Part shown: positions 25,801 to 36,972 of the stretch, piece after piece | Numbering within the stretch: the stretch's first letter is position 1 | How the letters are laid out: the number at the start of each line of letters is the position of its first letter | Origin: Spinacia oleracea | Lineage: Eukaryota > Streptophyta > Magnoliopsida > Caryophyllales > Amaranthaceae | Length of the DNA stretch: 64,000 bases | Assembly (NCBI RefSeq): GCF_020520425.1 | Contig: NC_079492.1 | Coordinates: forward strand, 72,655,671-72,719,670 | Reading direction: 5' to 3' | Program-made: the position numbers and the translations under genes | Notes under the pieces: model-generated | Database searches by the model: none | Told to the model about the DNA's origin: nothing | The model's input: the letters and a program-made list of their open reading frames with translations, nothing else

Positions 25801-26465
25801 TCCTGAAGAAAAAAATCACGAACCAAAATTAAATTACCAACACCTAATTCAAAAGAAAATCAGAATATTGCTTGAAAATAATCACAAAACGAAATTAAAT
25901 TACCAACACCTAATTAAAATCGTAATAATTATCAAAACAGAAAGAAAAAAATCCACAGAAAAAGAAATGTAATTTAAACAAACAGAAAAGCAAATGAAGA
26001 ACTGTTACCTGATAATCGAAGAAGATCGATCAAACTCGTCGATTAATCGAATATTTATTACGAAAATTTCATTTTCCTTCCCTAAACCCCTAAATTCAAT
26101 TATTTATTACGAAAATTTCAATTTTCCCCCAAATTTGAATCTATCTCCTCCAATGGTAAATCGATCGAAGGAGAGGAAGAAGATCGAGGGATAGGATGAA
26201 TAAGATCGAAGGCATCTTTAGAGGAAAAAGATCGAAGAAGATCAAAGAGGATTTGAGTGGTATTCGTAGATGAAGAAGATCGAAGGAGAAAACGGGAGTG
26301 CGGATGGAGAGATCTAACGGGAAGGAGGAGAGAGAAAACGGTGGAACAGGAAGCCAGAAAGGGCTCAGGGCAGTTTAGTATAGAGGGTATATTCGTATTT
26401 TTCCTTGGGGACACGAAAAGTTATTTTACCAAAAAGACCTCAGCTGTTCCTTTATATAATAGAGA
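22817..26465 (-). mobile_element. Helitron copy 6
   Basis: Complete 3,649 bp unit with the one-base deletion of copies 5 and 7 (near 24213). It shares ATATCCCCCAAAG near 23671 only with copy 7, and AGATCTAACGGG near 26310 only with copy 5. Confidence 0.9.
23078..23562 (-). pseudogene. GT47 fragment, Helitron copy 6
   Basis: Same remnant and deletion. A private ATTAACCCATG near 23262 replaces ATTCACCCATG. Confidence 0.83.
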
Positions 26466-29400
26466 CTAGTCTTATATGCACGCGATGCGTGCGGGATTAT
26501 ATATAAAATTAAAAATTTAGTTAATACAACTAATTATAATAAATACTGTGCAATAAAAATTGTTCAAAAACTAAACCAACAGAAAATGTCATGCTTTGCA
26601 AATTTGTGTTATTGAAGATATTGTATGGCTTTCTATTAACAACATTTTCCCTATGTAAAGGGGAAAAAAATATAATAATTTCTAGCTTAATATCTAAAAA
26701 GAAGGAAAACATCCTTTAATTCCTATTCAAGGAAATCTGCTAATCGCCCTTTCAAGCAAATTATTCACAGCTAGAGTGAATGCATCTTCAAATTTCTCCA
26801 ACTTGGTGATAGCAGTTGCATAAACCAACCTAGGCATCAACTCATTAATAATATACTTCCTCATTTGTTGCGTTTCTTTTCGAGGGATCTTCATAAGCCT
26901 CTCTATCACATTCACCCATGACAGCTTGACCTCGTCTTGGTCTATAAACACGGAATACTTCCAGGATAATGTGCCGTGAATGGATCAAACACAACAGGGA
27001 TGCAGCCAACAATGAGAGAATCAAACATGGACTTTCTCGTTGGACTGTCCCCTGGAGGCTGAAGGCAAAAATCCGATGCCATGAAAAGTTTCTCAACATG
27101 TACTGATTTAATACATGATTCTCCTATACAGTTTAAGAAGTTGCAGACTTTATTTGGAGCAGAAATGCATTGTTCAATGAGGATCGATCTTTCAAGTGTG
27201 AATTCATGGAGTAAACATGAAAAAGGTAAAAAACGGACTTACCGGTATACCCAAGGCCCAAGATTTAGCCGCAGCAGCTACTGCCTTATTCGAACCATTC
27301 ATCCCTTGACCATCCTCACTATATCCCCCAAAGAAGTATGCACTAAGAAATCATCCTGCACCAAATTTCAACACTAATTACCCCGAAATCTAAACACTTT
27401 ACATGGATAGTCAATAGCTCAACTGTTAATAAAATCTAACAAACCCGCGATGAATGGGTGACCAATACGCAACGTTTCAGCTTCGAAAACAGGAAATCAT
27501 GGCTAAATCTTCCAATTGCAGCAAACAGAAGTATCGCCAATACATCCCCACCAGCTAATAACGCAACTTTCCTGAAATTTTAACAAAATAGTAAAGTATG
27601 CTGAGTTTTTTCGCAAAATAATCAACATAACCAATTAAATTCTAAGAACATATATATATATGCACGCTTCTAATTCATAAAATAAGAGTAAATAAATTTA
27701 GTCAAAAACAGAAAAATCGAAATATGCACTGAGTGAGCAGAAATTAGAACGATAGAAACCCATCATGTGAAGATACGTATCGTGATAAAATGAGTAAGGT
27801 ACAAAATCTCGATAATCCACAATTAGAAGGTGAATAAAGGTTTCAATATCGAATAGGTTAATTCCGAAAAAATTAACAGAGTAATTTAATAATAGAGATA
27901 AACCGATGTCTCTAGTCACTCCAAACCTCGGGTAATTGGGCACATAATTGAGTCATATACCTTCACCATCAGCAGGAACATAAGCTGAGCGCCTTGATTG
28001 GGCTTGCTGATATGTCGGCTGAGAAATTAAAAACATAAGTAGCATTTAGACTTTTAAAATAATGAAAGGAGTAGGTCAAAATAGCAGATTTCCTTCTTAA
28101 TGGAAGTTATTTAAGCACTTATTCAATTTTAGGACGACAACAGGTTATATATTGTTTTGTTTGTTGTCATCAGAATATATTTTTTATTTCGGTACTTACT
28201 CATAGAGATTACTTATGCACACCAAACAGAACAGACTGCACCTGAAATCAAGAACATCCAATTACTGAAATGCTGCACACTAACAACATCACTCCACACA
28301 ACAACAACTGGAGAGAAAACCTTACTTGAAAGCACCAGCAAAGCAACAGTAGAAAGTAACAGCAGCAAGCCAGCAACAACCAGACACTGCACACTGTAAA
28401 CCACAGCAGCAGACAACCAATAATAGACGCAGCAGCTACACGAACAAACACTCAATTATAAAACTTTGAATGAAGCAAAATTAACAAAATTAAGAAACGA
28501 AATGGGCATCAAAATCAATGCATTGCGATATTCTGAATGAGTCAATGCAATTCAAATAAATTTCAGCAACTATTAACACTACAACAAAGAAAGTAAAACT
28601 TAGGGCTAATTATAGTGGGGGAGAAAGAAAGCATACCGAATTAGAAGAGGAAACTACGCTGGAAGAGAAGAGACAGCGAGATAGAGAAACTTAGGGCTAA
28701 ATATACTCTGCACACCTAAAATCAAGATCAATCAAAAGTAAGAAAGAGAAAGATGCAATGGAAAAGATCCAGGAGAGTGTTAATATTTTGAGAGGGAAGA
28801 GATACGATACCTCAAAAACCAAATCATTGAGGACGGTGGCAAGAAGCTCAAACATTTAACATGATTCCTTTTCAAAATGCTTATTGTAAGCTCTAAGCAC
28901 ATTAGACGGGCTTGTCCTTGCTATGTAAATGTTCTCCTTGTTGTCCTCTATGTCTGCTGGCACCTGTAGATTCATCATCATTCATTGAACACCACAATTT
29001 ACCAACAATTTTAGCTGCAGATTGTATGAAGATTGATCACCTTAGATAGCCACTGGAGGCTATACGAAGAATGAACAAAATGCAAGTGGTTGGTGGGAAA
29101 AAGCCTGTCATAAAAAGAGCCAGGGACACCATTCACAAAACAATACCCAAAATCCATATTCTTTAGTAAATTACCAATAAAAAGACATCTTATTTAAACA
29201 AATATCCATGTTCATCACCATTTTTAAAAATTTACTGTGAAAATAAGATAAATCCAGATCCACAACAACAATTGACAGGCGAAATTTCAAAGCAATTGAA
29301 AAATTAATCAAAAAACAGAGAGATTGGAAGAAATAATTACCTTAATATTCGACGGAGATAATGAGGGAAAACGGTTGCCGAGAAGTGGACGTCGATGGAA

Positions 29401-30116
29401 ACTAAAAATTAACCTCAGCAGAAACCTCAGCAAACTAAAAATTAACTAAAATCCTGAAGAAAAAAATCACGAACCAAAATTAAATTACCAACACCTAATT
29501 CAAAAGAAAATCAGAATATTGCTTGAAAATAATCACAAAACGAAATTAAATTACCAACACCTAATTAAAATCGTAATAATTATCAAAACAGAAAGAAAAA
29601 AATCCCCAGAAAAAGAAATGTAATTTAAACAAACAGAAAAGCAAATGAAGAACTGTTACCTGATAATCGAAGAAGATCGATCAAACTCGTCGATTAATCG
29701 AATATTTATTATGAAAATTTCATTTTCCTTCCCTAAACCCCTAAATTCAATTATTTATTACGAAAATTTCAATTTTCCCCCAAATTTGAATCTATCTCCT
29801 CCAATGGTAAATCGATCGAAGGAGAGGAAGAAGATCGAGGGATAGGATGAATAAGATCGAAGGCATCTTTAGAGGAAAAAGATCGAAGAAGATCAAAGAG
29901 GATTTGAGTGGTATTCGTAGATGAAGAAGATCGAAGGAGAAAACGGGAGTGAGGAAGGAGATATCAAACGGGAAGGAGGAGAGAGAAAACGGTGGAACAG
30001 GAAGCCAGAAAGGGCTCAGGGCAGTTTAGTATAGAGGGTATATTCGTATTTTTCCTTGGGGACACGAAAAGTTATTTTACCAAAAAGACCTCAGCTGTTC
30101 CTTTATATAATAGAGA
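26466..30116 (-). mobile_element. Helitron copy 7
   Basis: Complete 3,651 bp unit: the shared one-base deletion (near 27863) is offset by one extra AT in the (AT)n run near 27650-27661. ATATCCCCCAAAG near 27320 ties it to copy 6. Confidence 0.9.
26727..27211 (-). pseudogene. GT47 fragment, Helitron copy 7
   Basis: Same remnant and deletion. An Asn to Ile change (ATAITKLEKF) is private to this copy. Confidence 0.83.
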
Positions 30117-33104
30117 CTAGTCTTATATGCACGCGATGCGTGCGGGATTATATATAAAATTAAAAATTTAGTTAATACAACTAATTATAATAAATACTGT
30201 GCAATAAAAATTGTTCAAAAACTAAACCAACAGAAAATGTCATGCTTTGCAAATTTGTGTTATTGAAGATATTGTATGGCTTTCTATTAACAACATTTTC
30301 CCTATGTAAAGGGGAAAAAAATATAATAATTTCTAGCTTAATATCTAAAAAGAAGGAAAACATCCTTTAATTCCTATTCAAGGAAATCTGCTAATCGCCC
30401 TTTCAAGCAAATTATTCACAGCTAGAGTGAATGCATCTTCAAATTTCTCCAACTTGGTGTTAGCAGTTGCATAAACCAACCTAGGCATCAACTCATTAAT
30501 AATATACTTCCTCATTTGTTGCGTTTCTTTTCGAGGGATCTTCATAAGCCTCTCTATCACATTCACCCATGACAGCTTGACCTCGTCTTGGTCTATAAAC
30601 ACGGAATACTTCCAGGATAATGTGCCGTGAATGGATCAAACACAACAGGGATGCAGCCAACAATGAGAGAATCAAACATGGACTTTCTCGTTGGACTGTC
30701 CCCTGGAGGCTGAAGGCAAAAATCCGATGCCATGAAAAGTTTCTCAACATGTACTGATTTAATACATGATTCTCCTATACAGTTTAAGAAGTTGCAGACT
30801 TTATTTGGAGCAGAAATGCATTGTTCAATGAGGATCGATCCTTCAAGTGTGAATTCATGGAGTAAACATGAAAAAGGTAAAAAACGGACTTACCGGTATA
30901 CCCAAGGCCCAAGATTTAGCCGCAGCAGCTACTGCCTTATTCGAACCATTCATCCCTTGACCATCCTCACTATATCCTCCAAAGAAGTATGCACTAAGAA
31001 ATCATCCTGCACCAAATTTCAACACTAATTACCCCGAAATCTAAACACTTTACATGGATAGTCAATAGCTCAACTGTTAATAAAATCTAACAAACCCGCG
31101 ATGAATGGGTGACCAATACGCAACGTTTCAGCTTCGAAAACAGGAAATCATGGCTAAATCTTCCAATTGCAGCAAACAGAAGTATCGCCAATACATCCCC
31201 ACCAGCTAATAACGCAACTTTCCTGAAATTTTAACAAAATAGTAAAGTATGCTGAGTTTTTTCGCAAAATAATCAACATAACCAATTAAATTCTAAGAAC
31301 ATATATATATGCACGCTTCTAATTCATAAAATAAGAGTAAATAAATTTAGTCAAAAACAGAAAAATCGAAATATGCACTGAGTGAGCAGAAATTAGAACG
31401 ATAGAAACCCATCATGTGAAGATACGTATCGTGATAAAATGAGTAAGGTACAAAATCTCGATAATCCACAATTAGAAGGTGAATAAAGGTTTCAATATCG
31501 AATAGGTTAATTCCGATAAAAATTAACAGAGTAATTTAATAATAGAGATAAACCGATGTCTCTAGTCACTCCAAACCTCGGGTAATTGGGCACATAATTG
31601 AGTCATATACCTTCACCATCAGCAGGAACATAAGCTGAGCGCCTTGATTGGACTTGCTGATATGTCGGCTGAGAAATTAAAAACATAAGTAGCATTTAGA
31701 CTTTTAAAATAATGAAAGGAGTAGGTCAAAATAGCAGATTTCCTTCTTAATGGAAGTTATTTAAGCACTTATTCAATTTTAGGACGACAACAGGTTATAT
31801 ATTGTTTTGTTTGTTGTCATCAGAATATTTTTTTTATTTCGGTACTTACTCATAGAGATTACTTATGCACACCAAACAGAACAGACTGCACCTGAAATCA
31901 AGAACATCCAATTACTGAAATGCTGCACACTAACAACATCACTCCACACAACAACAACTGGAGAGAAAACCTTACTTGAAAGCACCAGCAAAGCAACAGT
32001 AGAAAGTAACAGCAGCAAGCCAGCAACAACCAGACACTGCACACTGTAAACCACAGCAGCAGACAACCAATAACAGACGCAGCAGCTACACGAACAAACA
32101 CTCAATTATAAAACTTTGAATGAAGCAAAATTAACAAAATTAAGAAACGAAATGGGCATCAAAATCAATGCATTGCGATATTCTGAATGAGTCAATGCAA
32201 TTCAAATAAATTTCAGCAACTATTAACACTACAACAAAGAAAGTAAAACTTAGGGCTAATTATAGTGGGGGAGAAAGAAAGCATACCGAATTAGAAGAGG
32301 AAACAACGCTGGAAGAGAAGAGACAACGAGATAGAGAAACTTAGGGCTAAATATACTCTGCACACCTAAAATCAAGATCAATCAAAAGTAAGAAAGATAA
32401 AGATGCAATGGAAAAGATCAAGGGGAGTGTTAATATTTTGAGAGGGAAGAGATACGATACCTCAAAAACCAAATCATTGAGGACGGTGGCAAGAAGCTCA
32501 AACATTTAACATGATTCCTTTTCAAAATGCTTATTGTAAGCTCTAAGCACATTAGACGGGCTTGTCCTTGCTATGTAAATGTTCTCCTTGTTGTCCTCTA
32601 TGTCTGCTGGCACCTGTAGATTCATCATCATTCATTGAACACCACAATTTACCAACAATTTTAGCTGCAGATTGTATGAAGATTGATCACCTTAGATAGC
32701 CACTGGAGGCTATACGAAGAATGAACAAAATGCAAGTGGTTGGTGGGAAAAAGCCTGTCATAAAAAGAGCCAGGGACACCATTCACAAAACAATACCCAA
32801 AATCCATATTCTTTAGTAAATTACCAATAAAAAGACATCTTATTTAAACAAATATCCATGTTCATCACCATTTTTAAAAATTTACTGTGAAAATAAGATA
32901 AATCCAGATCCACAACAACAATTGACAGGCGAAATTTCAAAGCAATTGAAAAATTAATCAAAAAACAGAGAGATTGGAAGAAATAATTACCTTAATATTC
33001 GACGGAGATAATGAGGGAAAACGGTTGCCGAGAAGTGGACGTCGATGGAAACTAAAAATTAACCTCAGCAGAAACCTCAGCAAACTAAAAATTAACTAAA
33101 ATCC
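30117..33104 (-). mobile_element. Helitron copy 8, truncated at its 5' end
   Basis: The first 2,988 bp of the unit (its 3' part) match the others; the 662 bp holding the TC terminus are missing. Identity stops after AACTAAAATCC at 33104 and gypsy-like sequence starts at once. It lacks the one-base deletion of copies 5-7 and carries AATCAAGATC like copies 4-7. The GT47 remnant and exon-like pieces are still present. Confidence 0.88.
30378..30862 (-). pseudogene. GT47 fragment, Helitron copy 8
   Basis: Same remnant and deletion. It is preserved because the truncation removed the opposite end of the unit. Confidence 0.83.
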
Positions 33105-33226
33105 GATAATGTTTAGGGTTGTTTGCAAGCACTTCCCTAAACTAGGATCATTTCAAAATAAGAGCACATCAAAGATCAAACCTTTTCCACATTAAAAGGT
33201 CAAATCTTTGAGATTCAAGACTCTTA

Positions 33227-33332
33227 AGTTCAATATTTCAAGTTCAAGTTCAATATTTCAAAGTTCAATATTTCAAGTTCAATATTTCAAGTCCAATATT
33301 TCAAGATTCAAACTTTTCAAGTTCAAGTTCTA
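33227..33332. repeat. Short tandem repeat of GTTCAATATTTCAA type
   Basis: About five to six imperfect copies of a 14-17 base unit built from AAGTTC and AATATTTC, inside the LTR-like sequence. Confidence 0.8.
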
Positions 33333-33464
33333 TGTTCAAAATCTAAGACACTTTAGGTCGAGCAACTTGACCTAAAGTAGAGATTTTTGCTTTAAATATA
33401 TCCGTGTCGGGCGCACTTACTTGGCGTTCGGATCTCATGTGCTAAGATTCAAGTTCAATATCGT

Positions 33465-33576
33465 ACTTTCAATTATGCAATTTCAATACCGCACTTTCAA
33501 TTATGCAATTTCAATTCTGCACTTTCAATTATGCAATTTCAATTCTGCACTTTCAATCATGCAATTTCAATTCCGC
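33465..33576. repeat. Four exact-length 28 bp tandem repeats
   Basis: Units at 33465-33492, 33493-33520, 33521-33548 and 33549-33576, each ACTTTCAATTATGC followed by AATTTCAATTCTGC with one to three differences. The second and third are identical. An open frame across them is a by-product of the repeat. Confidence 0.9.
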
Positions 33577-34045
33577 AACTTTACTTGCCTAGTCCTTCTA
33601 GGCATTGTGGTTCTACCTCCTAGTCCATTTCTAGGTGGTCTTGTACTTTACTAATTCCGCACCTTTTTTCTATTGTGATGTTTCTTTACTTGCTTATTGC
33701 TTTCATCACCTAACATGCTAAATATAACAAAATACAAGGTTACGTCACGCTTAACAAAGATAATTTCTTGGACAAACTGATATTAGGTTCCCTTAAATTA
33801 ACTTTAAAGCAAAGTGACCACTATACAAAGTAGAAATTCTATTTGTTCTAAATTCAAACCCACATAGTCTAAACTAGGGTATTTTCGAAAATGTTGTGCC
33901 ACGCATTTGAATCATTTTTAAAGCTCGCGGAATAAGCATCTCGTTCCCTTGCCCGGATCTCACCCATCCGTTTCTAAGATTCAATGCCTTATCCTAATAG
34001 AGACATTTTTTTGGTATTTCTAAACGAGACCCTAAATAATGTTTG

Positions 34046-34895
34046 GTGGCGACTCCTACAAAATAGAAAGATACAAAGGTTTCTAAACAACAGCCCCCGT
34101 AGGGGAAAAAGGCAAGTACGAAAAAACCCCCTACAATTCTGGGGACTCTGCTGGGGAGTTCCTGATTTCAACTTCGAAAATACGAGCAGACCTTGAGCAT
34201 CAAGCAACTGATCTGCTTAAGTTCTGGATGCCAGCACTGGCGCCAGGCGCAGGCCCCTGTGCCAAACGCCACTGCCTGCATCCAGGACAGTGGCTCACAG
34301 TGGATTGCTGCCCACGTTTGCTCAAGTTTTCAAGTGGGAGTCAATCTGTCTTTGAATTTTGAAGGACGCTCCCAAACCTTGAGAATGAATGTCGAAAAAC
34401 GAGCTTTTCAAATACAATATTCAAGTGAGATTTCAATTTTCAATTTCTATGCATTTCATGCATTTTTCGAAAACCATATTTGTGCAAAACAAATTTCTAC
34501 CTTGCCCAAACGGATGTGTTCTACATTTGGGCTAGCCCCCGGGGCAACGAAATGGTGACTCTCCATACGGTTCCGGACCAAAGTGTGAGACCATTTCCGC
34601 GCCTACGGAAACTTAGCATTTGCTTGACATTCCCGATGTCAAGTATGGAGGTCGTCTGCCGACACCCACGTCCTTTAGGCGGATGTGCAAGTTGTCGCCG
34701 GATCCGCCTCTTAGTCAAGTACCTTTTGACAACCAAAGCCGACCACTTGCATCATACAAAACTTAGACCGAACTTAGGTTGAGAACTTTGCATGTCGCAT
34801 TCATATTCATGTTAGTGTGACAACGTGCTACTTGTGCATTGTGTGGGCGTCTTTGTACGAGTGAATGGCTAACCTCGAGTTCTAGCTTTGCCAAA
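34046..34895 (+). other. Gypsy untranslated leader with split PBS-like motifs
   Basis: TGGCGACTCC (34047-34056) and TCTGGGGACTCTGCTGGGGA (34138-34157) are PBS-style motifs of Tat/Ogre-like elements, separated by about 80 bases including GCCCCCGTAGGGG. The rest reads as leader. Several overlapping frames of 70-120 codons have no gag, protease or other motif. No coding part of this element follows. Confidence 0.45.
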
Positions 34896-36200
34896 ACTGT
34901 AACACCCCCGATTTACTAACTTTAAATAAATAAGAATTTTAAATACTTATAAAATTATTCGGAAGCTTACACCTAAATCAGAGGTATCACCGCTACACTT
35001 GACCATATTGTCAAGTGCTAAGGCTTACAAAACTTAAACTATTATAACTCGGTTACTAGGTGGTCTATTTACAACTGAAAAAACTTTAAACTGTCATAAA
35101 AGAAGAAAAGACAATACTAGAACTCCTTTAACTTGTAACTGCATCCTTCACGATCAATCTGCTCCAGTCAATCTTGACTGTCTACCATAAGAAAAAGACA
35201 TGGCCGCAAACACACATAACAAATAAACACACACGTCAGCAAAAAGCTGAGTAATCACATCTTACAAACATAAACATACTAATATAGAATAATAAAGTCT
35301 CATGTAAATAATGTAGTATGAAATTACATTTCAAGTACGATCCTAAAGATAAAACGTACTAACTCTATACTCTATGGAAACTATAAATCTTCTCTTCATA
35401 TGAACCTCAAATATATTGATATGATCCTTCCTCTAGTAAACTTACTTAACCCGATAGGTGCCATGGTTGTTCTTTGTTTTATACCTAGCCTTGGACATGG
35501 GTAATTTGAATAAATAAGCCAACAAGTATAAAAACTTGAAATTCTCAATAGCTACTAGAAAGACTCTCTGAGTCAAGGCCACTTTTGGACCAAATCCCAC
35601 TTTGGGGATAATAACAAAATAATAAAGATTGTATCTTGCTACTCTACTAATGGTAATCATCTCCTTACCAGCATGCCAAGGACTAAGGTGTATAACGCCG
35701 AGCCTCAAACCAAAAATATAACAATTATCCTCAACCGTCTTCTCATAATATGATCAATATACCCATCATGAGTTAAATTTATACACTTCTCAATCACGGC
35801 ACAAGATCCCAAAGTTAAACAGTATATAATTTTGTTGGGTAACAAATAACACTTATCAAGATCAACAGTCTAATATTTCCCAAACTAATTGAGTAAAACT
35901 CACGCTGGTCTAATATTCTCCAAAAGACCATATGCATCTAGCATCATAAGTAACTCATATTACCTATCTAAAGAATCTAAACCAAAACTTAATGATATGA
36001 TATTATAAAAAAAATAAACTAAACGTAATTCCTAAGGATTAATCGAAACATGGATTACACTCATGTATACTCAATCAATGAAGAAGCACATGTATTAAAA
36101 CTAATATCGCATGAGACCAAACGCATAAAACTAATTAACACATTCCAATGTCGCATAAACAAGACACTAATTCAGTAAAACTCCAAGAGATGCATGATTA
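34896..36200. other. Unclassified repeat-like sequence starting TGTAACACCCCCG
   Basis: It begins TGTAACACCCCCGATTTACT near 34896, a start often seen in plant gypsy chromovirus LTRs. No second LTR, PBS or coding domain is visible and the right end is undefined. It stops where copia LTR1 begins with TGAAGG. AT-rich, no gene seen. Confidence 0.3.
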
Positions 36201-36972
36201 TGAAGGAAATATGTTGGAAACGTTTTATACGATACGACCTTGCATCGGAATCGTATATCGTATCGCGAATATTCGTAAGCTAGGCGAAACGAATAAATCG
36301 TATCGTACGACGGTGATTCGTCGTATACGAAACGATAAATACATATATCGGAAATATATTTAATCGTGAATACGAGGAGCGGCCCACGAGCCGAGTGCAC
36401 GAAGCACTCGAGGCCCATGGGCGCGCACTAGGCAAGCAAGCAAGGGCCAAGGCAACACGGCAGCGCTGGCCCATGGCCGAGCAAAGCTGCAGGTGTGCGC
36501 GCGGGCCAAAGCAGCGACACAGTCACAGCAGCGAGGCCCGTGGCCCAGCTCGCTGTGCTTGTCTCACGCGGGGCTTGTTAGCCGGCCTTGCCTCAAGGCT
36601 TGGTCGGTTAGTAAGGTTATGTAAATAACCTTACAACCTAATTTCCAACTTAGCACAATCACAATTCAGATTACACACAACCCTAGGAGAAAACAGAGAA
36701 CCCTATTTCTCTCTGTGCCTCCATAGTGTGTTCATCCCAAAAGGCAAAGTATCTTGATCAATTGTCTAAGCTACGATAATCAAGACGGATCTGAACGTGT
36801 CGGTGAACCAAGTAGAGGAACGACAAGTGGAGTTCTTTGTTCGTGTTCGTTGACATATTATTGTGGAAAACACGCTTCGAATGTAAGTTTGTTTAATCTG
36901 TGCTTTATACATGTTTCCTGGCTTTGGGGATTGTTCCGCACATGTTATTATGTTTAACTGTATTCCCCTACA
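36201..36972 (+). repeat. Copia LTR1 (5' LTR of element A), internally deleted
   Basis: Starts TGAAGGAAATATG and ends TATTCCCCTACA. Compared with LTR3, about 240 bp after TGAAGGAAATATG are missing and the sequence jumps to TTGGAAACG. Landmarks shared by all four LTRs are a CGTATCG-rich hairpin region (36304-36329), a GC-rich central block (AGCGGCCCACGAGC), an AAGGTTAT..ATAACCTT palindrome near 36613-36632, and the 3' block GGCTTTGGGGATTG. Just after the LTR lies GTGGTAACATGAGCC, a degraded PBS of the TGGTATCAGAGC type. Confidence 0.8.

Larger units (their letters stand above)
4568..33104 (-). repeat. Head-to-tail Helitron array, 7 full copies plus one truncated
   Basis: The period is 3650, 3650, 3650, 3650, 3649, 3649, 3651, then a 2,988 bp partial unit. 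Unit starts are 4568, 8218, 11868, 15518, 19168, 22817, 26466 and 30117. Copies are nearly identical by eye. On the minus strand each unit starts TCTCTATTATATAAAGG and ends with a GC hairpin, 12 bases and CTAG, the classic plant Helitron termini. Consecutive units join as CTAG directly followed by TC. The outer 3' end is followed by T, the expected host base for insertion between A and T. No Rep/helicase is encoded, so the unit is non-autonomous. Confidence 0.93.
33105..34045 (+). repeat. Gypsy LTR sequence right of the Helitron array
   Basis: It starts with a stretch resembling the ~130 bases left of the array, but extends past the point where the left flank is cut. It contains tandem repeats (33227-33332, 33465-33576) and ends near GTTTGGTGGCGACTCC, the usual beginning of a Tat-type PBS region (TGGCGACTCC at 34047-34056). 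The match to the left flank is clearly imperfect, so this is either another part of the same LTR with internal repeats or a separate related LTR. Confidence 0.5.

Noticed and set aside
4568-33104. CRISPR array, rDNA repeat or ordinary satellite DNA
   Set aside because: The unit is 3.65 kb without spacers, has no rRNA motif, and carries Helitron termini and gene fragments.
4568-33104. Assembly artefact duplicating one Helitron
   Set aside because: Copies differ by private and block-shared variants and by 1-2 bp indels, as real copies would; copy number still needs long-read proof.
34193-34782. Candidate genes of 71-121 codons right of the split PBS motif
   Set aside because: Overlapping frames on both strands within a retroelement leader, with no recognisable gag or other motif.
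34896-36200. Complete gypsy chromovirus LTR
   Set aside because: Only the TGTAACACCCC start is seen; no matching end, partner LTR or coding domain, so it is listed only as unclassified.
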